Shown piece by piece: positions 1 through 6,525 of a stretch of DNA of 7,917 bases. Numbering within the stretch: position 1 is the first letter of the stretch; each line of letters begins with the position of its first letter. The position numbers and the translations under genes were made by a program. The notes under the pieces are model-generated. The model saw only the letters and a program-made list of their open reading frames with translations, searched no databases and was not told where the DNA came from. Source of the DNA: Spirochaetales bacterium (GTDB taxonomy: Bacteria > Spirochaetota > Spirochaetia > Sphaerochaetales > Sphaerochaetaceae). The stretch is from contig JAFVFA010000055.1 of assembly GCA_017475725.1 (NCBI GenBank), positions 1-7,917 on the forward strand. Direction: 5' to 3'.

Positions 1-68
1 ACAACGACCAGTGCGGTCTCCTGCCCGTAAAGTATGGCATTTATTTCAAGAAAATCGGTGATAACCAT
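1..68 (-). CDS. Probable AMP-dependent acyl-CoA ligase, N-terminal fragment
   Basis: This is a partial gene. Only the first 22 codons are visible, reading leftward from an ATG at 68-66 to the window edge. The peptide begins MVITDFLEINAILYGQETAL. The pattern (I/T)TDxLExNAxLYGxxxALV is typical of the extreme N-terminus of class I adenylate-forming enzymes (acyl-CoA synthetases and related ligases), which activate carboxylic acids with ATP and then usually transfer them to CoA. The start is well supported: an AGGAG site at 75-79 lies 6 nt upstream, and a strong sigma70-type promoter lies further up at 129-157. The catalytic motifs lie outside the window, so the family call rests on a short N-terminal resemblance. 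The gene is divergent from the MATE exporter. Confidence 0.55.
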   Translation of the reverse strand, partial: MVITDFLEINAILYGQETALVV

Positions 69-74
69 TTCTTT

Positions 75-79
75 CTCCT
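75..79 (-). promoter_or_regulatory. Shine-Dalgarno site of the left-edge ligase gene
   Basis: AGGAG on the minus strand, 6 nt before the ATG at 68. It fixes the start of the truncated gene at the left edge. Confidence 0.75.
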
Positions 80-128
80 AGTTCCGTTTCAGCCCTCTTG
101 TACAGGGATGCCTTAATGTAAGAATATT

Positions 129-157
129 TATATACCTTCACAGGGGAGACGGGTCAA
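129..157 (-). promoter_or_regulatory. Sigma70-type promoter for the left-edge ligase gene
   Basis: On the minus strand, TTGACC (-35, positions 157-152) is followed by a 17-bp spacer and TATATA (-10, positions 134-129). Each hexamer matches the consensus at 5 of 6 bases with ideal spacing. Transcription would start near 122, giving a leader of about 54 nt with a Shine-Dalgarno site. The AT-rich core also resembles an archaeal TATA box. The matching -35 at the right distance favours the bacterial reading. Confidence 0.65.
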
Positions 158-173
158 TCGAAAAGGGCGGAGT

Positions 174-203
174 TTGTAATGAAATGCAACATTCTGTTAT
201 AAT
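174..203 (+). promoter_or_regulatory. Sigma70-type promoter for the MATE gene, probably leaderless
   Basis: TTGTAA (174-179, 4/6 match) is followed by an 18-bp spacer and a perfect TATAAT (198-203). The first ATG of the MATE gene begins 10 bases after the last base of the -10. The transcript would therefore start at or within a few bases of the start codon, which fits with the absence of a Shine-Dalgarno site. This promoter is back to back with the ligase promoter; their -35 elements are about 16 bp apart. Confidence 0.6.
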
Positions 204-212
204 GATAACACA

Positions 213-1571
213 ATGGAACGCACAATGGTAGAGAGAAAGACATCTTTGATCGAAGGTCCCATAGCAGGGCCTCTGCTTGCCTTCATGCTGCCGATCCTTC
301 TCAGCAGCATACTCCAGCAGCTGTACAACATGGCCGACACCATAATAGTCGGAAGATTCGCAGGTCTTGAGGCTCTGGCGGGTGTCGGGGCAGGGTATTC
401 GCTGACCCGTGTCTACACCTCGATAGCCTTCGGCGCAGGCATTGGTGCCGCAGTCCTGACCGGACAGTACTTCGGGGCAAGGAGACTGAAGGAGACCAAG
501 GAGTCCATAAGCACATCTCTTGTGACGTTCACCGGTGCCGCGGTGGTGCTGATGGTCCTGTCTCGGGTTTTCCTCAGACAGATACTGACGGCTCTGAGAG
601 TGCCCCAGGATGCCATGGAGAGCGCCTTCGACTATCTTCGGGTCTGCCTGTACGGGCTCCCGTTCATCTTCATCTACAATGACATCTCCTCCATATTCAA
701 TGCGCTCGGCAAATCAAGGTACCCGCTTCTGTTCCTGGTGGTGTCGGTCTTCTTCAATGTTGTGCTTGACCTTGTCATGGTCGCCAGAATGGGGCTTGGA
801 GCCTTCGGTGCGGCGCTTGCCACAGTGCTTGCCCAGGGGATATCGGCCGTCCTTTCCTTTGCGCTGCTCATGAAGGAGATGAAGGGTCTGGACGATGGCA
901 GGGATGCGGTGGTCTTCAGGGTTTCCCTGGTCGGCAGGATCCTCAGGCTTGCAGTCCCATCGCTTTTCAGCCAGACGGTCATATCATTCGGGATGATGGT
1001 TGTGCAGGCCGCCGTCAACGTCTTCGGTTCGGCTTCACTTGCAGGGTACACCGCCTGCATGAGGATCGATGGTATTGTGGTGGCTCCGTACTCGGCCATA
1101 AGCACGGCCCTGGGCTCATTCATAGCCCAGAACATTGGGGCCAGAAAGCTTGACAGGATCTCCAAGGCAATGGGGATAGGGCTGACAATAATGTTCAGCT
1201 TCTCGGTTTTTTCGTGTCTTGTCGTCCAGCTGTTCGGCCGGAATCTGGTGTCTCTGTTCCTGTCTGGGCAACCGTCAGAGGTTGCGTTGAACGTAGGTTC
1301 AGCCTATCTGGGCTTCTGCGGATGGTTCTACTGGGTGCTTGGCCTGAAGATAGTCCTTGACGCTGTGCTCAGGGGCTCAGGTGACATGAGATGGTACTTC
1401 ATAGCCAATGTCGTGAACCTTGCCATAAGGATCTTCGTATCCTACGCGTTCTCCCCGATCCATGGAATCCAGGTCATCTGGTATGCCGTGCCGATAGACT
1501 GGGCCGCAGGTGTCATTTTTGAAGCCTCCAGGGTAGCTACCGGCAAATGGAAGACGATAATGGCCATGTGA
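213..1571 (+). CDS. MATE-family multidrug/metabolite exporter
   Basis: A 452-residue integral membrane protein, the usual length for MATE (multi antimicrobial extrusion) transporters, which expel organic cations or metabolites in exchange for Na+ or H+. Two homologous halves of about six hydrophobic segments each are visible. Characteristic motifs are LQQLYNMADTIIVGRFAG at residues 34-51, LTGQYFGAR at 82-90, the second-half counterpart SFIAQNIGARKLD at 302-314, and LRGSGDM at 386-392. The first ATG at 213 has no Shine-Dalgarno site but sits just after a TATAAT, so a leaderless start is likely. An in-frame ATG at 225 is an alternative start. The gene is divergent from a probable acyl-CoA ligase and ends 99 bp before the oxidoreductase operon, whose own promoter lies in that gap. 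The substrate cannot be read from the sequence; it may be a product or toxic intermediate of neighbouring chemistry. Confidence 0.93.
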   Translation: MERTMVERKTSLIEGPIAGPLLAFMLPILLSSILQQLYNMADTIIVGRFAGLEALAGVGAGYSLTRVYTSIAFGAGIGAAVLTGQYFGARRLKETKESISTSLVTFTGAAVVLMVLSRVFLRQILTALRVPQDAMESAFDYLRVCLYGLPFIFIYNDISSIFNALGKSRYPLLFLVVSVFFNVVLDLVMVARMGLGAFGAALATVLAQGISAVLSFALLMKEMKGLDDGRDAVVFRVSLVGRILRLAVPSLFSQTVISFGMMVVQAAVNVFGSASLAGYTACMRIDGIVVAPYSAISTALGSFIAQNIGARKLDRISKAMGIGLTIMFSFSVFSCLVVQLFGRNLVSLFLSGQPSEVALNVGSAYLGFCGWFYWVLGLKIVLDAVLRGSGDMRWYFIANVVNLAIRIFVSYAFSPIHGIQVIWYAVPIDWAAGVIFEASRVATGKWKTIMAM

Positions 1572-1576
1572 GGGGA

Positions 1577-1597
1577 GACAGCTGTCAAATTTTGACA
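1577..1597. promoter_or_regulatory. Double palindrome, likely operator of the oxidoreductase operon
   Basis: Two perfect inverted repeats overlap. GACAGCTGTC lies at 1577-1586 and TGTCAAATTTTGACA (7-bp arms, 1-bp centre) at 1583-1597. They share the half-site TGTC, so GACA/TGTC/GACA half-sites follow one another. The right arm contains the TTGACA used as -35 of the downstream operon, so a bound protein would block polymerase. The cognate regulator is not identified in this window. Confidence 0.6.
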
Positions 1598-1619
1598 CAT
1601 TCCGTAACATCATTACACT
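1592..1619 (+). promoter_or_regulatory. Sigma70-type promoter of the oxidoreductase operon
   Basis: A perfect TTGACA (1592-1597) is followed by a 16-bp spacer and TACACT (1614-1619, 4/6 match). Transcription would start near 1626, giving a leader of about 45 nt. The -35 is inside the palindromic operator, suggesting repression or displacement control. The weak -10 leaves some doubt. Confidence 0.5.
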
Positions 1620-1625
1620 ATCAGG

Positions 1626-1636
1626 TGTCGGTGACA
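1626..1636. promoter_or_regulatory. Second TGTC-N3-GACA inverted repeat
   Basis: TGTCGGTGACA repeats the TGTC...GACA half-sites of the upstream palindrome, but with a 3-bp rather than a 7-bp centre. It falls near the predicted transcription start of the operon. It may be an auxiliary operator; the altered spacing makes this uncertain. Confidence 0.3.
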
Positions 1637-1657
1637 TGAGGTTAGTATTCAAAGCTA

Positions 1658-1664
1658 GGGAGGT
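1658..1664 (+). promoter_or_regulatory. Shine-Dalgarno site of the Old Yellow Enzyme gene
   Basis: GGGAGGT lies 6 nt before the ATG at 1671. It selects that ATG over the in-frame TTG at 1665, which lies directly against the site. Confidence 0.85.
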
Positions 1665-1670
1665 TTGAGC

Positions 1671-3023
1671 ATGAGCGCCCACGAGAGATTCAATTTCAAG
1701 ACGATCGATGAGATCAGAGAGAGAACCGACCAGCTTGGTCTGGAGTTCGGATACGATGAGGACATCTCTGTCCTTGGAACCCCCATGAAGGTTGGGGGAC
1801 TGACTGCAGCCAACAGGTTCGCTGTTCTTCCGATGGAGGGCTGTGACTCGAATGCCGACGGATCCCCGTCCCAACTTGTCTATGACAGGTACCTCAAGTA
1901 TGCGGAGGGCGGTTTCGGCCTGATCTGGTTCGAGGCCAACGCCATAGTTCCGGAGGGAAGGGCGAATGAACTGCAGATGATGCTCACCGCATCAAACGTC
2001 GAGAAGTTCAGGGACCTTGTCCGTAAGGTCGATGACCTGTGCATGCAGAGGCACGGCTTCAAGCCTGTTAAGATACTCCAGCTGACCCATTCCGGACGCT
2101 ACAGCAGACCTGAAGGCCACAGGACCCGTCCCATAGTCCCGCAGCATGACCCCTATCTGGACAAGGGCAATGAGACAATAGCATCGGACGAGTATCTGGA
2201 CAGTCTTCCCGAGCGCTACGTCATAAGTGCTATGCTTGCCAAGGAGGCCGGTTTTGACGGTGTTGACATCAAGGCCTGCCACAGATACCTGATGAACGAG
2301 CTTCTGGCCTCACATACAAGACCGGGTAGGTACGGCGGATCGTTCGAGAACAGAAGCAGACTTCTGCTCGACTCCATCAGGGCGGTCAGGAAGGCCCTTG
2401 GTGATGATTTCATAGTCGCCAGCCGTTTCAACGTCTTCGATGCCCATCCGTATCCGTATGGTTTCGGGAGCGCCAGGGATGACATGTGGACATTCGATCC
2501 TTCAGAACCTGTCAGACTTGTGCGTGAGATGGTCGAGGCTGGTGTCGGTCTTCTGTCGAACTCGGGCGGAAACCCATATTACATCTACCCCCAGGTCACA
2601 AGGCCCTTCGACAAGTCAAGCTACGGGATCCCGACACCGGAGGAGCATCCTCTTGAGAGCATCAACCGTCTCTTCCACCTTACAGAGGTGGTCAAGAAGG
2701 CTGCAGGCGATGTGCCTGTGATAGGAAACGGCTACACATGGCTGAGACAGTTCCTTCCCAATGCCGCTGCCTACAACATCAATGCAGGAAGATGCGACTT
2801 CGTCGGACTTGGACGTGAGAGCTTCGCCTATCCCGATGCCCCGAAGGACACTCTTGAGAACGGTCACATGGACCCCGGCAAATGCTGCGTAACCTGCAGC
2901 CTCTGCACCCAGATAATGAGGGACCACGGAACCACAGGATGCGTCGTCAGAAACAGTGCGGTCTACATGCCGCTGTACAGGAAGTTCAACGCCGAGGCCG
3001 TTGAACGCGAGCATAGAGTTTGA
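1671..3023 (+). CDS. Old Yellow Enzyme-type NADH:flavin oxidoreductase with Fe-S cysteines
   Basis: A 450-residue FMN-dependent TIM-barrel ene-reductase related to 2,4-dienoyl-CoA reductase (FadH) and BaiCD/BaiH. Such enzymes usually reduce activated C=C bonds (enones, enoyl thioesters) in the cytoplasm. Visible motifs are QLTHSGR (137-143), the active-site segment DIKACHRYLMNELL (199-212) and RPGRYGGSFENRSRLL (217-232). C406-x2-C409-x2-C412-x11-C424 is the expected 4Fe-4S site, though FadH has x3 between the second and third cysteines. H204 and Y206 align with the proton-donor region; K201 replaces the first histidine of the YqjM-type HAAH pair. The protein ends 26 residues after the last cysteine, so it lacks the C-terminal FAD/NAD(P)H domain of FadH (about 670 aa). 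Electrons must reach the cluster from a partner. It is first in a three-gene operon; the next start is 19 bp after its stop. Confidence 0.92.
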   Translation: MSAHERFNFKTIDEIRERTDQLGLEFGYDEDISVLGTPMKVGGLTAANRFAVLPMEGCDSNADGSPSQLVYDRYLKYAEGGFGLIWFEANAIVPEGRANELQMMLTASNVEKFRDLVRKVDDLCMQRHGFKPVKILQLTHSGRYSRPEGHRTRPIVPQHDPYLDKGNETIASDEYLDSLPERYVISAMLAKEAGFDGVDIKACHRYLMNELLASHTRPGRYGGSFENRSRLLLDSIRAVRKALGDDFIVASRFNVFDAHPYPYGFGSARDDMWTFDPSEPVRLVREMVEAGVGLLSNSGGNPYYIYPQVTRPFDKSSYGIPTPEEHPLESINRLFHLTEVVKKAAGDVPVIGNGYTWLRQFLPNAAAYNINAGRCDFVGLGRESFAYPDAPKDTLENGHMDPGKCCVTCSLCTQIMRDHGTTGCVVRNSAVYMPLYRKFNAEAVEREHRV

Positions 3024-3042
3024 CATGAAAAAGGGTCTGGTT

Positions 3043-3810
3043 ATGAAGAGAACTGCAATAATAACCGGCGCAAGTCGCGGAATAGGATATGCAATTGCAA
3101 AGCAACTTGGTCTAGACGGCTGCAATGTCGTGCTGGTGGCCACCGGATCAAAGGAGAAGAACTCCGAGGCCATAGGGGCACTTGAGAATCTGGGTATAAC
3201 CACCGGATACGTCCAGGCGAACATAGCCGACCATGATGACAGACTCCGGATAGTCAGAGAAGCAGTCAGCATGTTCGGAAGGATCGATATACTGGTCAAC
3301 AACGCAGGTGTCGCGCCCCTGCAGAGGGCGGACCTGCTTGAGATGACAGAGGAGAGTTTCGACAGGGTCGTGGGCATCAACACAAAGGGCAACATGTTCC
3401 TTACCCAGGCCGTTGCCAATCAGATGATAAGCCAGGACCCGCTGGACGGAAGGAAGGGCGTCATCATAAACATCTCCTCATGCTCGTCTGTGGTTTCCTC
3501 CACCAACAGGGGTGAGTACTGCGTCTCCAAGGCAGGGATATCCGCCCTGACCATGCTCTATGCCGACCGTCTTGCACGTGAGGGCATACTTGTCCATGAG
3601 GTCAGACCGGGTGTGATTGCAACAGACATGACCAGCACCGTGAAGGCCAAGTACGATGCCCTGATAGAGAAGGGGGAGTTCCCCATCGCTCGCTGGGGCA
3701 CACCGGAGGACGTGGCCAATGCGGTCAGTGCTCTTGCCTCCGACAAGTTCATGTACACAACGGGGAACTACATCGATGTCGATGGAGGTTTCCACATCCG
3801 AAGACTGTAG
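3043..3810 (+). CDS. Short-chain dehydrogenase/reductase (SDR, FabG-like)
   Basis: A 255-residue classical SDR that interconverts alcohols and ketones with NAD(P)H. It has the cofactor motif TGASRGIG (8-15), NNAG (86-89), the structural Asn in GINTKG (N113), the catalytic Ser in ISS (S146), and YxxxK (Y159, K163). It ends in the usual D-x-DGG region (245-249). The ATG at 3043 is preferred because AAGGG (3031-3035) lies 7 nt upstream and it gives the standard N-terminus. An in-frame ATG at 3025, directly after the upstream stop, would add six residues. The basic residues in SRG of the glycine loop leave NADPH possible, but cofactor choice is not certain. FabG proper is unlikely as a role, since the neighbours are redox flavoproteins rather than fatty-acid synthesis genes. 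Its place in the operon suggests a ketone/alcohol step on the same substrate. It ends with TAG; the next gene starts 10 bp later. Confidence 0.93.
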   Translation: MKRTAIITGASRGIGYAIAKQLGLDGCNVVLVATGSKEKNSEAIGALENLGITTGYVQANIADHDDRLRIVREAVSMFGRIDILVNNAGVAPLQRADLLEMTEESFDRVVGINTKGNMFLTQAVANQMISQDPLDGRKGVIINISSCSSVVSSTNRGEYCVSKAGISALTMLYADRLAREGILVHEVRPGVIATDMTSTVKAKYDALIEKGEFPIARWGTPEDVANAVSALASDKFMYTTGNYIDVDGGFHIRRL

Positions 3811-3814
3811 GGGA
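3809..3814 (+). promoter_or_regulatory. Shine-Dalgarno site of the flavoprotein gene, overlapping the SDR stop
   Basis: AGGGGA overlaps the last two bases of the SDR stop codon and lies 6 nt before the ATG at 3821. It supports that start and suggests translational coupling. The upstream in-frame ATG at 3719 would add 34 residues that only read through the SDR gene in another frame. Confidence 0.65.
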
Positions 3815-3820
3815 ATCGCC

Positions 3821-5761
3821 ATGGGGACAGAGAGTTTCAGCCTTGAGCAGATAAGCGTCAACACGGTCATAGTGGGAACGGGGGCCGCCGGCTACAATGC
3901 CGCAAACACTCTGAAGCGCCTTGGCCAGGATGACATCCTTCTGATAAGCGAGAACCGCCTGGGCGGGACCAGCCGCAACACGGGAAGCGACAAGCAGACC
4001 TATTACAAGCTCACACTGTGCGGAGAGGACCCTGACAGCGTCATGACCATGGCAAGGACACTCTTCGACGGCAAGGCGGTAGATGGTGACATAGCCCTGT
4101 GTGAAGCCGCCCTGAGCGCCGGGTGTTTTCTCCATCTCGCCTACCTTGGGCTTCCGTTCCCGACGAACAGGTACGGTGAATACGTGGGCTACAAGACGGA
4201 CCATGACCCAAGATCCCGCGCCACATCCATTGGACCCTACACGTCCAGGGAGATGACAAGGGCCCTTGAGAACGAGTCCAGACAGCTTGGCGTGCCATTC
4301 AGGGATCTTCTGCAGGTGATAAAGGTCCTCTCAGACGGCAGAAGGTGCTATGGGCTTCTCTGCCTTGACAACGGCAATGGGGATGAAAGGCCCCACTATG
4401 TGGCCATCCGGGCGCAGAATGTCGTCTACGCCACCGGAGGGCCTTCCGGGATGTATGCAAACAGCGTCTACCCCGAAAGCCAGAGCGGTGCCTCCGGACT
4501 TGCCTTCGAGGCCGGCGTCAAGGGGCGCAACCTGACTGAATGGCAGTTCGGTCTGGCCTCCGTCAGACCAAGATGGAACGTGAGCGGAACCTACATGCAG
4601 GCACTGCCCAGATTCGTCTCCACGGATGCATCCGGTGGAGATGAGCGAGAGTTCCTCATGGACTTCTTCAAGACACCGGAGGAGATGCTTTCCAAGGTCT
4701 TCCTTAAAGGATACCAGTGGCCGTTCGATGTAAGGAAAGTCGCCGGCGGGAGCTCAATCATTGACATCCTTGTCTACCTTGAGACCTGCAAGGGTAGAGC
4801 TGTCTACCTTGATTTCACAAAGGATCCGTGCAATGGGGACTTCGATCTTTCAAAGCTGTACCGTGAGGCATATGAATACCTGAAGAGGGCAGATGCCCTG
4901 AGAAAAACGCCTATTGAGCGACTTCGGACCATGAATCAGCCTGCCATAGACTTCTACAGGGACAAAGGGGTGGACCTGACGGAAGAGAGGCTCAGAATCT
5001 CCCTGTGCGCCCAGCACAACAACGGAGGTCTTGATGTGGACTGCTGGTGGCAAAGCAACCTGGAAGGGTTCTTCGCCGCCGGAGAGGTTGCCGGTAGCCA
5101 CGGCGTCTACAGGCCGGGAGGGTCTGCACTGAATGCAGGGCAGGTGGGTTCCACAAGATGCGCGCAGTACATTGCGGCAAAATGCAGAGACCGAGTTGTG
5201 GACATGGATGCATACAATGGGATCCTGTCTGCTGCAGTGAGTCAGATGAACGGGATCGCCTATGGCACAAGGTCCGCAGAGAGCAATGTGGATCAGATCA
5301 GGGCCGATGTCACTGCACTGATGAGCCGGGATTGCGGGGCAATCAGGGATATGGAATCCATAAGGGCATTCGCTGCCAGGATCGATGACATCCTCAAGGG
5401 CTTTGAAGGGATTGTAAGGTATGCTGACAAGACGGAGCTCAAACGTGTGTTCAGACTCAGGGACACATTGATATCCCAAAAGTGCTATGCCCTAAGCATG
5501 CTCGACTATGCAGGTCACGGAGGACTTAGCCGAGGATCGGCTCTGTATCACGACGAGAAGGGAAGCCGTCCTTACAATATGCTCCCTGATACGTTCACCT
5601 TCCAGGTGGATGACGGTAGACTGGATTCCATGATCCAGGAGATGACCTTCAGAAATGGGGAGTGCACATTCAAATGGAGACGCGTCAGGCCTATACCGGA
5701 AGAGGATGGCTTCTTCGAGAATGTGTGGCGTGAGTTCCGAGTGGACGGGAACGTCAGATAG
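3821..5761 (+). CDS. FAD-dependent oxidoreductase of the fumarate reductase/succinate dehydrogenase flavoprotein family
   Basis: A 646-residue flavoprotein. An N-terminal Rossmann motif, VIVGTGAAG (16-24), binds the ADP part of FAD, followed by GGTSRNTGSDKQ (48-59), the family's second FAD-contact loop. YATGG (203-207) is the usual ATG motif. The C-terminal FAD motif is FFAAGEVAGSHGVYRPGGSALN (417-438). H399 in QHNNGG and R431 in YRPGGSALN align with the substrate His (HYxMGG) and the proton-shuttle Arg (NRLGGNSL) of FrdA/SdhA. The helical C-terminal part continues to RGSALYHD (571-578). There is no signal peptide, haem motif or FMN-attachment domain, so a soluble cytoplasmic enzyme is expected. 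It probably reduces or oxidises a C-C bond next to a carbonyl or carboxylate; the substrate is unknown. It could be the redox partner of, or act in sequence with, the operon's ene-reductase. It overlaps the convergent methyltransferase gene by 8 bp. Confidence 0.88.
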   Translation: MGTESFSLEQISVNTVIVGTGAAGYNAANTLKRLGQDDILLISENRLGGTSRNTGSDKQTYYKLTLCGEDPDSVMTMARTLFDGKAVDGDIALCEAALSAGCFLHLAYLGLPFPTNRYGEYVGYKTDHDPRSRATSIGPYTSREMTRALENESRQLGVPFRDLLQVIKVLSDGRRCYGLLCLDNGNGDERPHYVAIRAQNVVYATGGPSGMYANSVYPESQSGASGLAFEAGVKGRNLTEWQFGLASVRPRWNVSGTYMQALPRFVSTDASGGDEREFLMDFFKTPEEMLSKVFLKGYQWPFDVRKVAGGSSIIDILVYLETCKGRAVYLDFTKDPCNGDFDLSKLYREAYEYLKRADALRKTPIERLRTMNQPAIDFYRDKGVDLTEERLRISLCAQHNNGGLDVDCWWQSNLEGFFAAGEVAGSHGVYRPGGSALNAGQVGSTRCAQYIAAKCRDRVVDMDAYNGILSAAVSQMNGIAYGTRSAESNVDQIRADVTALMSRDCGAIRDMESIRAFAARIDDILKGFEGIVRYADKTELKRVFRLRDTLISQKCYALSMLDYAGHGGLSRGSALYHDEKGSRPYNMLPDTFTFQVDDGRLDSMIQEMTFRNGECTFKWRRVRPIPEEDGFFENVWREFRVDGNVR

Positions 5762-6518
5762 CCTTTGCCCTTATGGCCAGATGCGAGTCATGCACGAACG
5801 AGTCAGTAAGTTCGCTACCGCACTCGTCCGTATAGAAGCCATCCATCACAAAGCCGCTTTCCACAAGGCCGCCCAGAATGGACTCCAGGGTGTGTGAAAA
5901 CTCCACTGTGTCCTTCTTTGCCAACCGACGCTCAAGCTCCTTCCTTGAAAGGGAGACCGTATCCGCGAAGGGGATGGTGTACTTGATCCTGAGCCTTCTC
6001 TCCTGGACCATGTCGTCAAAGGCATAGAGTATCGGGTTTGCAATGCCGAACATGAAGTGCCCGCCGTCTGCGATCAGTCTCCTGACAAGGCGGTACAGCC
6101 CCATAATATCATCAATGAAGTTCAAGGCCTGAGGCATGACAACATAATCGAAACTATGGTCTGAAAAAGCAATATCAAGCACATTTTCTTTTATGAGCTT
6201 AGCTTTCAGACCATGTTTTTCCAGAGCAAGTTTGTCTTGTTCTATCTGTGAGGCTGAGTTGTCTACAGTTGTCACATCGCAACCGTAAGCAGCCAGGACC
6301 GGCGTCTGCTGACCTCCGCCTCCGCAGAGGTTAAGAACCTTTTTCCCACGGATCGGGTCAAGCCAATCCTGGGGTACCATCCTGAACGGGGTGATCCACA
6401 CATCAGGTCTGCCTTCCTTTGCCTTGTCTATGCTTGAGTCTGAGACTTGGCGTGACCAGAAGTTCCTTCTTCGGACCTCCTCGTCCCATGCGATGCTGTT
6501 GGCTTCATATATGTCCAT
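5754..6518 (-). CDS. Class I SAM-dependent methyltransferase
   Basis: A 254-residue Rossmann-fold methyltransferase. Motif I is VLNLCGGGGQQ (61-71), the acidic residue binding the SAM ribose is in VDNS (D86), and the beta-4 motif is FDYVVMPQ (123-130), followed by GGHFMFGIANP (152-162). The N-terminal segment YEANSIAWDEE...FW (4-21) and the TPF...P-QDWL stretch (43-53) are typical of a widespread family of unassigned small-molecule methyltransferases in anaerobes. The acceptor cannot be deduced. The ATG at 6518 has no Shine-Dalgarno site; a perfect TATAAT ends 8 nt upstream, implying a leaderless transcript. It follows the 81-residue gene by 34 bp and could also be read through from it. A stretch at about 6121-6240 (residues 93-133) is AT-rich (about 38% GC by hand count) compared with its surroundings. 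The stop is TGA, inside the end of the convergent flavoprotein gene. Confidence 0.88.
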   Translation of the reverse strand: MDIYEANSIAWDEEVRRRNFWSRQVSDSSIDKAKEGRPDVWITPFRMVPQDWLDPIRGKKVLNLCGGGGQQTPVLAAYGCDVTTVDNSASQIEQDKLALEKHGLKAKLIKENVLDIAFSDHSFDYVVMPQALNFIDDIMGLYRLVRRLIADGGHFMFGIANPILYAFDDMVQERRLRIKYTIPFADTVSLSRKELERRLAKKDTVEFSHTLESILGGLVESGFVMDGFYTDECGSELTDSFVHDSHLAIRAKAI

Positions 6519-6525
6519 GCCGCTG

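Noticed and set aside
127..134. TTTATATA as an archaeal TATA box for the MATE gene
   Set aside because: It is better explained as part of the leftward sigma70 promoter with a TTGACC -35 at 17 bp. The MATE gene has a closer TATAAT.
1377..1874. A 165-codon minus-strand open frame spanning the gap between the MATE and Old Yellow Enzyme genes
   Set aside because: It runs through the operon promoter and operator, overlaps both neighbours in antisense, and its translation resembles no known family.
2616..3419. A 267-codon open frame on the minus strand across the end of the Old Yellow Enzyme gene and the start of the SDR
   Set aside because: It is antisense to two well-supported genes with full family motifs, its protein shows no recognisable domain, and no start signal was seen.
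3808..3810. Possible pyrrolysine read-through at the TAG stop of the SDR
   Set aside because: The SDR is already full length (255 aa with the C-terminal DGG region). Read-through would add only about ten residues, and the promoters argue against a Pyl-using archaeon.
3719..3820. A 34-residue N-terminal extension of the flavoprotein from the ATG at 3719
   Set aside because: The extra residues come from the SDR gene in another frame. The ATG at 3821 has a Shine-Dalgarno site and places the FAD motif at the usual distance from the start.
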